Made by a program: the position numbers and the translations under genes | Shown: piece after piece, positions 1 to 9,080 of the stretch | Layout of the letters: each line of letters opens with the position of its first letter | Position numbering within the stretch: position 1 is the first letter of the stretch | Notes under the pieces: generated by a model | What the model was told of the DNA's origin: nothing | Databases searched by the model: none | Seen by the model: the letters and a program-made list of their open reading frames with translations, nothing else | Source of the DNA: an uncultured Prevotella sp. | GTDB taxonomy: Bacteria; Bacteroidota; Bacteroidia; Bacteroidales; Bacteroidaceae | Reading direction: 5' to 3' | Length of the DNA stretch: 64,000 nucleotides | NCBI GenBank assembly: GCA_944320675.1 | Contig: CALUIJ010000147.1 | Coordinates: forward strand, 1 to 64,000

Positions 1-494
1 TTAAATTTGCATCAGTCATGGGAATGGATGTTTTTATGTAACTTATTGATTGTCAGCTATAAAGGTACTAAAAATATCTCATTCCCACAACTTTTTCAAT
101 AGTTTTCTTATACCGAACTCACGTTAATATTGCAATGTAACATTATGGTATTATAAAAACATTCTGACATGTGTTTGTGATAGGATGGTTTTATCAGTTG
201 TAAAACAATATGCTTGTAAAAGTAACTTGTTATTTTATTATATAAGTGCCTGCTAAAACTTTTGTTACTGCCTTGTGATAAGGCCGTTGGTTGAACCGTA
301 ATCATTAGACAGATTTGGGGTCAACAAATTTTAGTGAACAACAATAAACTAAAATCATGTTGTAGGGTATGTAAATACGATAATATTCAAACATTATGGT
401 TTAATGACAATTTCGGGTAAATGCATATTGCATCGTCGTGATGACAGGTAGTGCTGATTAGTACGGAAGTCGTAATATGTTCATGCGTTGTTGA
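1..494. other. AT-rich intergenic region, no gene
   Basis: I see no credible coding region here. The stretch is clearly more AT-rich than the rest of the window. A TAnnTTTG-like box (TAAATTTG at 2-9, + strand) opens it, but no plus-strand gene follows. GGGAATG near 20 and CATTCCC near 81 form a weak inverted repeat. The region lies downstream of the minus-strand YihY gene, so it probably holds its 3' untranslated region and a promoter or spacer for something outside the window. Confidence 0.6.
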
Positions 495-1826
495 TTATGC
501 ATTTTGGAAAACGTCCTTGAGCAGTATGTCGTGTTGACTTTCAAGATAAGCCGAGCGGGCTTTGATGATGTGGCGCCAGTTGTCTGAGTCGAGCATGTGC
601 ATGTCAAGGTCAAGCGTCCACCGCCCCCGTGATTCGAGCCTGTCCACCAACGTGCCGACACTTAATCTGGTTGTCGGTTCGGCGGGTAAGTAGAAGCTCT
701 CTTCACCTTTTTCGTCGCTTGTCACTTCTATGAGCACGTGTACTTGGGTCATGTCGTAAAGCAGGTCGTTGACGATTCGCACCGGTATGCCGGTTTCCAA
801 TTTCAGCGCCAAGGCGGTGTACGGCTTGCCGCCGTATTCGAAGCGGTGGCATATCTTACCTGCCAGTATTACGCTGAGCATCAGGCGGTAGCGGTGGCTT
901 ATGTCCTCGGTCTGAGCGCGGAAGGCATAGTCCTCAAGGTTCTGGCTGGTGTAGCACAACTCGGCACCGAAAAGGCATATTGTCCATGAAATCTGAACCC
1001 ACAGCATGAACAGCGGCAAAGCGGCGAACGAGCCGTAAATGGCGTTGTAGCTGCTAACCCATATCTGTGAGTGTATGTACACAAGCTGAAGCCCCTGCAT
1101 GGCTACGCCGGCTAGTATGCCAGGTACGAGGGCGCAACTGAACTTTACCTTGGTGTTGGGCATGAACAGGTAGAGGGCTATGAATACGGCTGACATGAAT
1201 ATGTACGGCATCAGTGCTATGACGAACCGCATGACGGGGGCCAGCAATACGTATCCCCCGACATTGTCTGACACGGTGGCCATGAATATGGATATACCTG
1301 ACGTTATGACGATGATTATCGGCATGAGCAGGAACATGGCCATGTAGTCGGTTATCGTGCGGAATATGCTGCGGGGCTTCTTTACCTGCCATATATAGTT
1401 GAATGTCTGCTCAATGTTGCTGATGAGCATGATGACCGTCCAAAGCATGAAGAGCAGGCCAACGCCTAAAAATACTCCGCTCTTGGTGTGCACAAGGTAG
1501 GAGTTGACAAAGCCTATTATTATCTCGGCGGCTTGGGGCTGGCTGGCCAGTGTTTCGCGGAACCAATCTTCTATGTACTTGTTGTAGCCGAATCCGCGGG
1601 CTATGGCGAATACAACGGCCAATATTGGAACTATGGCGAGCAGGGTAGAGTAGGTGAGCGCGGATGCTGAGTTGACCATGCGCTTCGTTGTGGCGCGCTC
1701 TACGGCAAGCAACACTTTTTTTACAATGCCGTAGAAGAAGTAGAGCCACGGCTTGACGTCATTGCGCTTCACGTGCCAGATGCCAGTACGGAGGAAATCG
1801 ATGATTAGTGTTATTTGTTTTTTCAT
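495..1826 (-). CDS. YihY/BrkB-family inner membrane protein
   Basis: This is a multi-pass membrane protein of the YihY (formerly 'ribonuclease BN') family, 443 aa with the start chosen here. About six hydrophobic helices lie between residues ~55 and ~300. The opening of the first one (VNSASALTYSTLLAIVPILA) carries the family's conserved S-A-L-T-Y-x-T-L-x-x-I-P pattern. A soluble C-terminal tail of about 130 residues follows, a common extension in Bacteroidota; shorter homologues lack it. I chose the ATG at 1826 because AAAGGA lies just upstream and the sequence MKKQITLI is plausible. A longer in-frame ORF would begin at 1943 and run back into the 3' end of rnpB. The family is membrane-bound, its function is not settled, and the old RNase BN assignment is wrong. 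It lies about 60 bp behind rnpB on the same strand. Confidence 0.88.
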   Translation of the reverse strand: MKKQITLIIDFLRTGIWHVKRNDVKPWLYFFYGIVKKVLLAVERATTKRMVNSASALTYSTLLAIVPILAVVFAIARGFGYNKYIEDWFRETLASQPQAAEIIIGFVNSYLVHTKSGVFLGVGLLFMLWTVIMLISNIEQTFNYIWQVKKPRSIFRTITDYMAMFLLMPIIIVITSGISIFMATVSDNVGGYVLLAPVMRFVIALMPYIFMSAVFIALYLFMPNTKVKFSCALVPGILAGVAMQGLQLVYIHSQIWVSSYNAIYGSFAALPLFMLWVQISWTICLFGAELCYTSQNLEDYAFRAQTEDISHRYRLMLSVILAGKICHRFEYGGKPYTALALKLETGIPVRIVNDLLYDMTQVHVLIEVTSDEKGEESFYLPAEPTTRLSVGTLVDRLESRGRWTLDLDMHMLDSDNWRHIIKARSAYLESQHDILLKDVFQNA

Positions 1827-1887
1827 GGTTGATTCCTTTGTAGGTGCGCCAGATGTGGACGCTTGTGTATGGTGATTGGGAAAAAAG

Positions 1888-2269
1888 AAAGCAGTGTCCC
1901 TGTAAGCCGGGTTCTGTGTCCGCCTTGCGGCGGTGCCTGCCATTTATCTACTCCGTGAATCGCTCCACGGCTCAAGCGTTCCACCCTCCATCGTTTACTT
2001 TGCGTAATCGGGCGGACAACCCTCCGACGATGGTTTACATGAACTTGCAGCCCCCAGATGGCACGGCCTGCCAGTCGCCTGACAGCCGGTGGTCTCTTAC
2101 ACCGCCTTCTCACCCTTACCCTTGCCTTAGTGGCGCGGGCGGTTGTTTTCTTCTGCCTTGTCCTGCCGTCGCCGACAGCTTCTATTTTCAGAAGTGGGGC
2201 GTCCTGTGCTGCCCGGACTTTCCTCTTGCTCCTTCTTGGCGCAAGCGGCAGGCCGGGACACTACTTCCG
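1888..2269 (-). ncRNA. rnpB: RNase P RNA (type A)
   Basis: This is the catalytic RNA of RNase P, which matures tRNA 5' ends. Read on the minus strand, the 5' part contains the hallmark GAGGAAAGTCCGGGC (complement of about 2210-2225). The 3' part contains ACAGAACCCGGCTTACAG (about 1904-1920). The two ends pair to form helix P1, with AGTGTCCC near the 5' end against GGGACACT near 1893-1900. A T-rich run (about 1881-1887 as A on the plus strand) follows the 3' end and fits termination. Length is about 380 nt, normal for type A. Long ORFs on either strand through this segment are spurious. Confidence 0.96.
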
Positions 2270-2275
2270 CAACTG

Positions 2276-2307
2276 CAAAGGTAACGCTTTTCGGCTGAAA
2301 CGCAAAA
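2276..2307 (-). promoter_or_regulatory. rnpB promoter, Bacteroidota type
   Basis: On the minus strand, TTTTG (complement of 2303-2307) and TACCTTTG (complement of 2276-2283) are separated by 19 nt. This matches the Bacteroidota -33/-7 consensus. The predicted start, about 6 nt downstream, coincides with the predicted 5' end of the RNase P RNA. Confidence 0.85.
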
Positions 2308-2375
2308 TAAAACGACGTCAAACCTACATTTTCACCTCGGTTGCGGCTTAAAACTGCTGATAATGCGGCCATCGC

Positions 2376-2406
2376 TTGCATGTATGATGGAAAAATGTTA
2401 ACTTTG
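2376..2406 (+). promoter_or_regulatory. fabD promoter, Bacteroidota type
   Basis: TTG (2376-2378), 20 nt, then TAACTTTG (2399-2406). The spacing and boxes match the Bacteroidota consensus, and the box lies about 38 nt upstream of the fabD ATG. Confidence 0.8.
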
Positions 2407-2444
2407 CACGCTAAAATATTTTGGTGTTAAATTATTTGGAAAGA

Positions 2445-3329
2445 ATGAAAGCATTTGTTTTTCCCGGACAGGGAGCTCAATTCGTAGGTATGGGCAAGGA
2501 CCTATACGACAACAATCCTTTGGCAAAGGAACTTTTTGAGAAGGCAAACGATATTCTCGGTTATAACATAACCGAGATAATGTTCAACGGCACCGACGAC
2601 GAGCTGAAGCAGACTAAGGTGACACAGCCCGCCGTGTTCCTGCATAGCGTCATCAGCGCGCTCTGCATGGGTGAAGATTTCGCCCCGTCGATGGTGGCCG
2701 GCCATTCGCTCGGAGAGTTTTCGGCACTTGTAGCCGCCGGAGCGTTGAGCTTCGAGGACGGACTGAAGTTGGTTTACGCCCGCGCAATGGCAATGCAGAA
2801 GGCATGTGAAGCAGCCCCCTCAACAATGGCTGCCATCATAGGACTGCCCGACGATAAGGTAGAGGAAATCTGCGCCGAGGTCAATAAGGCCGGCCATGTA
2901 TGCGTGCCCGCCAATTTCAATTGCCCGGGGCAGCTGGTTATAAGCGGCAACGTTGAAGCTATAAACGAAGCCTGCGACAAGCTCAAGGCTGCAGGTGCAA
3001 AGCGTGCGCTGCCGTTGAAAGTGGGCGGAGCGTTCCACTCGCCGCTGATGCAGCCGGCCAAGGATGAACTCCAGGCAGCCATTGAACAGACGGAGTTCAG
3101 TGCGCCCAAATGCCCTGTTTACCAAAACGTAGACGGTATGCCGCATACCGACCCGGTTGAGATAAAGGCTAACCTTATAGCCCAGCTGACAAGCTCGGTT
3201 AAATGGACGAAATGCGTACAGTCTATGATAGCCGACGGAGCCGACGACTTCACTGAATGCGGCCCAGGAAAGGCATTGCAGGGCATGATTGGCCGCATCG
3301 ACAAGAACGTGGCCGTACACGGTATCTAA
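2445..3329 (+). CDS. fabD: Malonyl-CoA:ACP transacylase
   Basis: This cytoplasmic enzyme moves the malonyl group from CoA to acyl carrier protein at the entry of fatty acid synthesis. The product is 294 aa, normal for FabD. It opens with the oxyanion-loop motif FPGQGAQ and carries the nucleophile elbow GHSLGE with Ser88. The catalytic His198 lies in GAFHSPLM. I start at the ATG at 2445, because the protein then begins MKAFVFPGQGAQ as in the family; an upstream in-frame ATG at 2421 would add eight unsupported residues. It appears to be a single-gene unit between its own promoter and a downstream inverted repeat. Confidence 0.97.
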   Translation: MKAFVFPGQGAQFVGMGKDLYDNNPLAKELFEKANDILGYNITEIMFNGTDDELKQTKVTQPAVFLHSVISALCMGEDFAPSMVAGHSLGEFSALVAAGALSFEDGLKLVYARAMAMQKACEAAPSTMAAIIGLPDDKVEEICAEVNKAGHVCVPANFNCPGQLVISGNVEAINEACDKLKAAGAKRALPLKVGGAFHSPLMQPAKDELQAAIEQTEFSAPKCPVYQNVDGMPHTDPVEIKANLIAQLTSSVKWTKCVQSMIADGADDFTECGPGKALQGMIGRIDKNVAVHGI

Positions 3330-3343
3330 TATTCACAATGCAT

Positions 3344-3460
3344 CATTCATAATGCATAATACGGCATGTTCCTTAGGCTCAAGGCCTATAGGAACAGGAC
3401 ACGTAAGGCATTGCTCACTGTAAGGCATGAGTATTGTGCATTATGAATGTATGCATTTTT
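3344..3460 (+). terminator. Long inverted repeat ending in a T-run
   Basis: A 19-nt left arm (3344-3362) matches a right arm (3431-3449) with a single mismatch. Between them a smaller hairpin (GTTCC..TAGGC / GCCTA..GGAAC, about 3368-3394) can form. A run of seven T follows at about 3455-3461. It may terminate fabD. Its T-run ends only about 8 nt before the GH13 start codon, so it could also act on that gene. Confidence 0.55.
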
Positions 3461-3468
3461 TTAACGCC

Positions 3469-5154
3469 ATGGAAAATAAGATAATCATTTATCAAGTATT
3501 CACACGCCTGTTCGGCAATTCCAAGAACGTATGTAAGCGCAACGGTACTTTGGTTGAGAACGGTTGCGGTAAAATGGACTTTTTCGACAGCGTGACTCTG
3601 CGACGCATAAAGAAACTTGGTGCCACCCATATATGGTATACGGGAGTAATACGCCATGCGTCTAAAACGGATTACTCAGCGTATGGCGTGCCAAGCCAGC
3701 ATCCTGCCGTTGTGAAAGGCAACGCCGGTTCGCCTTATGCAATAACCGATTATTACGACGTTGACCCCGATTTGGCCGTAGAGGTAGACAAGAGAATGGA
3801 GGAGTTTGAAGCTCTTGTTGAGCGTACACATAATATGGGCTTAAAGGTTATCATCGACTTTGTGCCCAACCACGTGGCGCGTCAATATAAGTCGGTGGCC
3901 AAGCCGGAAGGCGTGAAAGATTTGGGCGAGACCGACGATACCGGTTTGGAATTTTCGCCCGGCAACAATTTTTATTATTGCACAGGCGTACCCTTTGAGC
4001 CTTATTTCGACTTGATGTGCGGCGCGGGGTATCCTTATACGGAGTTTCCTGCCAAGGCAACCGGCAATGACCATTTTGACAGCCATCCAGGTTCAACAGA
4101 TTGGTATGAGACGGTGAAGCTGAACTACGGCGTTGACTATTGCGATGCTGGAGGTAGGTCGTATCATTTTGACCCTGTGCCCGACACTTGGCACAAAATG
4201 GCCGCAATACTTGACTTTTGGGCGGGCAAGGGCGTAGACGGTTTTAGGTGCGACATGGCTGAAATGGTGCCGGTTGAATTTTGGTCATGGGCAATAGCAA
4301 GGACTAAAGCCGCCCATCCCGGACTGTTGTTCATCGGCGAGGTGTACAACCCGTCGCTTTACCGCAACTTCGTAGCCTGCGGCTTCGATTACCTTTACGA
4401 TAAGGTTGGTATGTATGACTGTCTGTGCGGGGTGATGCGCGGGGGTTGCCCCGCGTCGGCCATAACATGGCAGTGGCAGTCGGTAGATGACATAAAGGAC
4501 CACATGCTGTATTTCCTCGAAAACCACGACGAAATGCGCTTGGCAAGCGACTTCCTGGTAGGCGACGGCAGGCGTGGAGTACCCGCTCTCGTGATAAGCG
4601 CATTGATGGGCGGCAATCCGTATATGCTTTATGCCGGACAAGAGTTCGGCGAGCGCGGCATGGACTCGGAGGGCTTTAGCGGACGCGACGGGCGCACGAC
4701 GATATTCGATTATTGGACGGTTCCATCCTTATACCATGGGTATGTTGACAGGAGGAAGATGTCGGCCGGTGAAATGTTGCTTGAAGGCGTTTACACAAAA
4801 GTGTTGAATATAGCCAGGACGGAGAAAGCCGTGGCTGACGGTTTATTCTTCGACTTGATGTATGCCAATAACGATGGGGCGTGCTCTTTTAACCCTGACC
4901 GCCAATACGCCTTCTTAAGGAAATGTGGCAGCGATGTGCTGCTTGTAGCTGTTAACTTCTATGATAAGGCAGTGGATTGCGGCATACGTTTACCGCACCA
5001 TGCCTTCGAGTATCTCGGCTTGCCGGAAAAGCGGGTAAAGGCGTGCGACTTGCTGGGCGGCGGAACCCTTGTTGAGTGGGATCTGCATGCCGACGGTTTC
5101 GTAAGGTTGACTATCGGTGCAAACGGAGGCAGGGTGTATAAATTTAATGTTTGA
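3469..5154 (+). CDS. GH13 alpha-amylase family enzyme, cytoplasmic
   Basis: This is a glycoside hydrolase of family 13 (alpha-glucan hydrolases and transglycosylases), 561 aa. All four conserved regions are visible: region I DFVPNH, region II GFRCDMAE with nucleophile Asp262, region III FIGEVYNP with acid/base Glu291, and region IV FLENHDE with Asp354. The active site therefore looks intact. There is no signal peptide, so it probably acts on intracellular or imported maltodextrin or glycogen. I start at the ATG at 3469 (MENKIIIYQVFTRLFG, a typical GH13 opening) rather than an in-frame ATG 42 bp upstream that lies inside an inverted repeat. Exact specificity cannot be read from the sequence. 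A putative tRNA-editing gene follows after 5 bp. Confidence 0.92.
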   Translation: MENKIIIYQVFTRLFGNSKNVCKRNGTLVENGCGKMDFFDSVTLRRIKKLGATHIWYTGVIRHASKTDYSAYGVPSQHPAVVKGNAGSPYAITDYYDVDPDLAVEVDKRMEEFEALVERTHNMGLKVIIDFVPNHVARQYKSVAKPEGVKDLGETDDTGLEFSPGNNFYYCTGVPFEPYFDLMCGAGYPYTEFPAKATGNDHFDSHPGSTDWYETVKLNYGVDYCDAGGRSYHFDPVPDTWHKMAAILDFWAGKGVDGFRCDMAEMVPVEFWSWAIARTKAAHPGLLFIGEVYNPSLYRNFVACGFDYLYDKVGMYDCLCGVMRGGCPASAITWQWQSVDDIKDHMLYFLENHDEMRLASDFLVGDGRRGVPALVISALMGGNPYMLYAGQEFGERGMDSEGFSGRDGRTTIFDYWTVPSLYHGYVDRRKMSAGEMLLEGVYTKVLNIARTEKAVADGLFFDLMYANNDGACSFNPDRQYAFLRKCGSDVLLVAVNFYDKAVDCGIRLPHHAFEYLGLPEKRVKACDLLGGGTLVEWDLHADGFVRLTIGANGGRVYKFNV

Positions 5155-5159
5155 TTAAA

Positions 5160-5630
5160 ATGAAAGAGATTGTCAGCCTTAACGCCCACAATAAGGAAGA
5201 GTTTCCTCCGGCGCACACGGCCGAGCATTTGCTTAACCAGACAATGGTGAGGATGTTCGGGTGCGGACGTTCAACCAACGCCCATATCGAGCGCAAGAAG
5301 AGCAAGATAAGCTACGTGCTCGACCATAAGCCCGACCGCCGCGAGGAGAAGGAGATTGTAAGGCGCATGAATGAATTGATAGAGGAGGACTTGCCCGTTA
5401 CGTTTGAGTATGTGAGCCGTAATAACGTGCCTGAGGGTGTATCGCTTGACAAGTTGCCCGATGACGTTTCCGAGACGCTACGGCTTGTACGCATAGGCGA
5501 TTACGACGTATGTCCGTGTATTGGCAAGCATGTGCGTTCGACATCGCAAATAGGGCGGTTCGAACTGCTTGGCACAAACTGGAACGAGGAGGAGCATACG
5601 TTTAGGATCAGGTTCAAGATTGTGCAATAG
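5160..5630 (+). CDS. AlaX-like alanyl-tRNA editing domain protein
   Basis: A free-standing 156-aa protein with the SAD (second additional) domain of threonyl- and alanyl-tRNA synthetases. Such proteins deacylate mischarged tRNA, for example Ser-tRNA(Ala). The two zinc-binding half-motifs are present: H19-TAE-H23 and C120-x3-H124 (in CPCIGKH). I chose the ATG at 5160; an in-frame TTG at 5151 would overlap the stop of the upstream gene. It lies 5 bp after the GH13 gene and is probably co-transcribed with it, with no obvious functional link. The match rests on motifs and length; substrate specificity is inferred. Confidence 0.85.
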   Translation: MKEIVSLNAHNKEEFPPAHTAEHLLNQTMVRMFGCGRSTNAHIERKKSKISYVLDHKPDRREEKEIVRRMNELIEEDLPVTFEYVSRNNVPEGVSLDKLPDDVSETLRLVRIGDYDVCPCIGKHVRSTSQIGRFELLGTNWNEEEHTFRIRFKIVQ

Positions 5631-5634
5631 TATT

Positions 5635-5709
5635 AATGAATGTCCGCATTCAAACCAAACGACTCATTTTATTATAATGGGACGTATTGGCTGAATGCGG
5701 ACATTCATT
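5635..5709. terminator. Bidirectional terminator hairpin
   Basis: A perfect 18-bp inverted repeat (5635-5652 and 5692-5709) lies between two convergent genes. The loop contains a further imperfect hairpin (ACGACTCATT / AATGGGACGT). T-rich sequence follows the right arm. Confidence 0.75.
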
Positions 5710-5781
5710 TTATATATAAAAGGCTGAAAATCATATTAAGGATTTTCCATGTAAGGATGCTTGTCAACCTTGTCGGTTTGT

Positions 5782-7002
5782 TTACTTGATAGTTACGGGG
5801 TGTGATACGTCGTCTTTCCATTCTTTAAGGAAGTCGTACCACTGCTTGTCGCTATGGTAGCCGAAAGTCTCGTTGTCGCTGCAGAACGTTATCATGTAGT
5901 GAAGTTCGTCTGTGTCGGTCTTAACTACGTATGCGTAGTTGTCCTTGTTTGCCGGCTCCTCACTTACTATGTATTTTTCGGGTATGCATATACCCAGACC
6001 TACGGTTTCGCGCTTATGCCCAACGCTGTCTTTGGCTGATACTGGCCAGTCCGTGCCCCAGCATCCGCGTAGGCCTTTCTTGTCAGAATATTCGGTAGAA
6101 TTCTTCACATTGATAAATCCTGTTGACAACAAGTAGCCCTTTGCCGGCTTGTTGAATCTTACGTCGACGTGGCATTCCCTCCTCCCTGCATACAGCGTAT
6201 AGAGGGCAGTCATGTCGATAGGCTCCATACCGGGTTGAGGTGTCCAGCCCTTGTCTTTCACCTCTACGATTGTACGCACAGGACCGCGCGATATTATGCG
6301 TTGGCTTCTCTTGTCAACATCCTGGAGCATGGTGGGCTGTTTGCCGTCCCATCCCCTAAGCGTGCCAAGGCCGAGTGTTGAACCTACCCACAGCACGTCG
6401 TCACCGTATTGTGCCGCTTTCTGGGCTTTGTCCGGATAGAATTGGGTATCCTTAAGTTCAAGCTGTTTCTTGTATTTACCGTAAATATCCACTGTTTGGC
6501 GGTGGTCGAAGTATATGCGGTAGGCCACCATGTCGTTTTCAAAAGCTGCCCCATGATGATGCAGTGTCCAATATGGATTCGTTCCGTTGTCAACGGTCAG
6601 CTGCGATATATACAGGTTCTGCTTGTTGCTTTCTTTCACCTTTTTGTTGCTCAGCAGCATTTCAACATACACTTGTGGTTCGTATTTTTTCGGAGTTCCC
6701 TTATCATACAGCGTTATGTTGAATTTCTTAGATGACTCTGCGTCGACGTTTGTCGTGAAGCACAGTTCGTCAGCAGTGCCATCTTGGTTGATGTCGTCAA
6801 TTTGACATGGAATCTCCTTACCGCCGTCGGTTACCAATGCCGATTTTACGTCGATACCGTATTTTTCCAACTTAAGTACTATCGGAACGTTTTCTTTGTC
6901 TTTCTGATGATCATTTACGACCGTTATGTCAAACGATTTTTGTGATAATGCAGGTATTGCCGCTAATGACACCAATGCTGTTGTTAGTAGTTTTTTGTTC
7001 AT
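5782..7002 (-). CDS. DUF4861 family exported protein (copy 1)
   Basis: A 406-aa protein with a clear signal peptide (MNKKLLTTALVSLAAIPALS, cleavage near residue 20), so periplasmic or surface-exposed. I recognise the DUF4861 pattern common in Bacteroidota: an N-terminal beta-rich domain, then an Asn-Asp-aromatic segment (FENDMVAYRIYFD), then a conserved stretch with GLGTLRGWDG. No catalytic function has been assigned that I can state. These genes often lie near polysaccharide utilisation genes. A related protein is encoded at 10809-12032, with aminotransferase and oxidoreductase genes between them. A TACCTTTG box upstream suggests its own promoter. Confidence 0.82.
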   Translation of the reverse strand: MNKKLLTTALVSLAAIPALSQKSFDITVVNDHQKDKENVPIVLKLEKYGIDVKSALVTDGGKEIPCQIDDINQDGTADELCFTTNVDAESSKKFNITLYDKGTPKKYEPQVYVEMLLSNKKVKESNKQNLYISQLTVDNGTNPYWTLHHHGAAFENDMVAYRIYFDHRQTVDIYGKYKKQLELKDTQFYPDKAQKAAQYGDDVLWVGSTLGLGTLRGWDGKQPTMLQDVDKRSQRIISRGPVRTIVEVKDKGWTPQPGMEPIDMTALYTLYAGRRECHVDVRFNKPAKGYLLSTGFINVKNSTEYSDKKGLRGCWGTDWPVSAKDSVGHKRETVGLGICIPEKYIVSEEPANKDNYAYVVKTDTDELHYMITFCSDNETFGYHSDKQWYDFLKEWKDDVSHPVTIK

Positions 7003-7032
7003 GACATGTTAAGTTTGTGTTATCTTTACATG

Positions 7033-7040
7033 CAAAGGTA
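7033..7040 (-). promoter_or_regulatory. -7 box upstream of DUF4861 copy 1
   Basis: TACCTTTG on the minus strand, about 30 bp upstream of the start codon. I see no well-spaced -33 box, so this is a partial promoter call. Confidence 0.55.
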
Positions 7041-7113
7041 AAGTAAAAAAACGACAACACGAAAACAATGTTGATTTGTTTGTTTTCGTTAACATAAAGA
7101 TTTTTTGAAAAGG

Positions 7114-7155
7114 CAATGCCCATAAATATCATGTTTGGTGATTTTATGGGCATTG
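7114..7155 (-). terminator. Terminator after the aminotransferase gene
   Basis: A perfect 13-bp inverted repeat (7114-7126 / 7143-7155) lies just beyond the stop of the minus-strand aminotransferase gene. T-rich sequence follows on the minus strand. Confidence 0.7.
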
Positions 7156-7168
7156 TCTGTTAGTATTG

Positions 7169-8482
7169 TTACAAGGGATTGTTTTCGTTGAATATGGCCA
7201 TGCGCTCGTCCAAGACCGACATTTGCCGGTCTTCTATGAACGACGTACATACTCTTAGACCTTGTTGGTTGCTTCCTGTGGTTGTAAGGCAGATTGCACT
7301 TACGCCATAATACATCAGTTCGTGGGCTAATTGTCCACCTGTCATGCCGGGATAGCCGATTGTGAAATAGAAACCATCGGCGATATCTTCGTCAAGGTCT
7401 TTATCATAAACGATGACGAAACCATGTTTGCGGAAAATTTTCTTCAGTTTGTTGGCTCGTTCGCCATAGACGCCTATATCTTTCCGGAAATCGTATGTTC
7501 CGTCCGACGCGGCCTTCAGCATCGCCGCCATGGCGTATTGCGCACTGTGGCTCGTGCCTGAGGACAGGGCGTAAAGCATGCGCGTTGAAAACACGAGGCC
7601 GAACGGCAGCATTTCGTAGCGCGAATCAAGGTCTGCATAATGACGGTGGAAAAGCTTGTCTGATATGCAAACAACGCCGATGCGTTCTCCCGCATAGCTG
7701 AACGCCTTGCTCCCGCTTATGAAGAGCATGTAATTATCTGTGTATCTCGCCACTGTTGCCTGGTAAGGCGGGTGGAATGGTGTGCTCAGCTGTTTGCGGA
7801 AATCCATTGCGAAATAGGCGAGATCCTCCATTATGATAGTATCATATTTCGTAGCGAGCGTGCCTATCGTGCGCAATTCATCCTCGTTGAAGCAAATCCA
7901 TGACGGGTTGTTGGGATTACTATAGACAATAGCGCATATATCGCCCTTGCTCAAATAATTTTCAAGCTTTGGTGCTAATTTGTCACCACGGTAATCGTAA
8001 ACGTCGAATGTCTCATATTTCACTCCCTGCACTTGAAGTTGCATTTTCTGTACAGGGAAACCAGGGTCGATGAAAAGAATCTTGTTTTTTTTCTTATCGC
8101 TTTGCGAACATGTCAGAAATGCGGCAAACGTGCCTTGCATGCTTCCACAAACAGGTATGCAACCTTCAGCAGCAATGTCAACCCCGATAAAAGCTTTGAC
8201 AAAGCGCGATGCTTCTTTCTTCAATTCGGGGTACCCTTGGATGTCCGGATACGAGTGGGCTATTCCGTTTTTCAGTGCTTCGACTTGTGCGTCAACTCCT
8301 ATTTTAGATGCAGGCAACCCCGGTATGCCCATTTCGAGCTTGATGAACTCAACACCTGATTCTTTTTCTGCGTATGCCGCAACCGATTTCACTTCGCGTA
8401 TCGTTGCGTGCTCGAAGTCTTGGATGCCGAAATCGCGTATGGCGTTGTCTACAAGCTCTTTGCTTATTGGTGTTTTTTGCAT
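7169..8482 (-). CDS. Fold-type I PLP aminotransferase
   Basis: A 437-aa class I/II aminotransferase. The segment YSNPNNPSW contains the conserved Asn that contacts the cofactor ring. The Schiff-base lysine lies in SGSKAFSYAGERIG, followed by the R of the phosphate-binding site. It lies 22 bp downstream of iorB on the same strand, so it is probably co-transcribed with iorA and iorB. That context suggests an aromatic amino-acid aminotransferase making the arylpyruvates (indolepyruvate, phenylpyruvate, hydroxyphenylpyruvate) that IorAB oxidises. The specificity is an inference from this neighbourhood. A terminator hairpin follows. Confidence 0.87.
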   Translation of the reverse strand: MQKTPISKELVDNAIRDFGIQDFEHATIREVKSVAAYAEKESGVEFIKLEMGIPGLPASKIGVDAQVEALKNGIAHSYPDIQGYPELKKEASRFVKAFIGVDIAAEGCIPVCGSMQGTFAAFLTCSQSDKKKNKILFIDPGFPVQKMQLQVQGVKYETFDVYDYRGDKLAPKLENYLSKGDICAIVYSNPNNPSWICFNEDELRTIGTLATKYDTIIMEDLAYFAMDFRKQLSTPFHPPYQATVARYTDNYMLFISGSKAFSYAGERIGVVCISDKLFHRHYADLDSRYEMLPFGLVFSTRMLYALSSGTSHSAQYAMAAMLKAASDGTYDFRKDIGVYGERANKLKKIFRKHGFVIVYDKDLDEDIADGFYFTIGYPGMTGGQLAHELMYYGVSAICLTTTGSNQQGLRVCTSFIEDRQMSVLDERMAIFNENNPL

Positions 8483-8504
8483 GATGTGTCAGCTTTATTA
8501 TAGT

Positions 8505-9080
8505 TTATTTTCCAGCCTCCATTCCTATGGCGAGAGCCTTGATGTTGGCTTCAACAACGCTTTCGCCTTTTCGGCCGAAAACTGTGCGTATTGCGTTTTC
8601 AACCTTATCGCGTTCTATGCCGACGGCTTTCAAGGCTGCTCCAAGCAGGATGACGTTTGCCGAACGGGCTATACCGTTATCTTTAGCCATCTTTTCTATG
8701 TTGATGGATATTGTGTTTTTCATCCTTGCATATTCATCCTTGATTAGTTCAATGTCAGGATAGTTTGGAATGTTGACAAACGGTACGCTCGACGTTATAA
8801 TCCAACCTGTCTCCTTGTTGAGATAGGGCAAGTAACGCAGGGCCTCCATCGGTTCCATCGAGATTATGACATCGGCCTGTCCGTCGCCTATGAGGTCGCT
8901 GTGTATCGGCGAAGAAGATATTCTCAGGTTGCTTTGCACGTCGCCTCCGCGTTGTGACATACCGTGTACTTCGGCCTGCTTGATGTAAAGCCCTTCTTTC
9001 ATAGCTGCTTCGCCGATGATGGTTGCTATTGAGAGGATGCCTTGTCCTCCTACTCCGCAAAGTATGATGTCTGTTTTCAT
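8505..9080 (-). CDS. iorB: Indolepyruvate ferredoxin oxidoreductase, beta subunit
   Basis: A 191-aa gamma-type (POR/KOR family) subunit. The N-terminal GVGGQGILS motif and the EVHGMSQRGG segment are hallmarks of IorB and related 2-oxoacid oxidoreductase subunits. With IorA it forms a cytoplasmic, thiamine-diphosphate-dependent enzyme that decarboxylates arylpyruvates to aryl-acetyl-CoA and reduces ferredoxin. The start overlaps the iorA stop by 4 bp (ATGA), which points to translational coupling. The aminotransferase that probably supplies the substrate is next in the operon. Confidence 0.93.
   Translation of the reverse strand: MKTDIILCGVGGQGILSIATIIGEAAMKEGLYIKQAEVHGMSQRGGDVQSNLRISSSPIHSDLIGDGQADVIISMEPMEALRYLPYLNKETGWIITSSVPFVNIPNYPDIELIKDEYARMKNTISINIEKMAKDNGIARSANVILLGAALKAVGIERDKVENAIRTVFGRKGESVVEANIKALAIGMEAGK

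Noticed and set aside
1827..1943. Extended N-terminus of the YihY-family gene
   Set aside because: It would run into the 3' end of rnpB. The ATG at 1826 has a good ribosome binding site, and the extra residues look non-coding.
1844..2351. Two plus-strand ORFs of about 100-146 codons and a minus-strand ORF across the same DNA
   Set aside because: The segment is the RNase P RNA, with its conserved 5' and 3' sequences and promoter. The ORFs are by-products.
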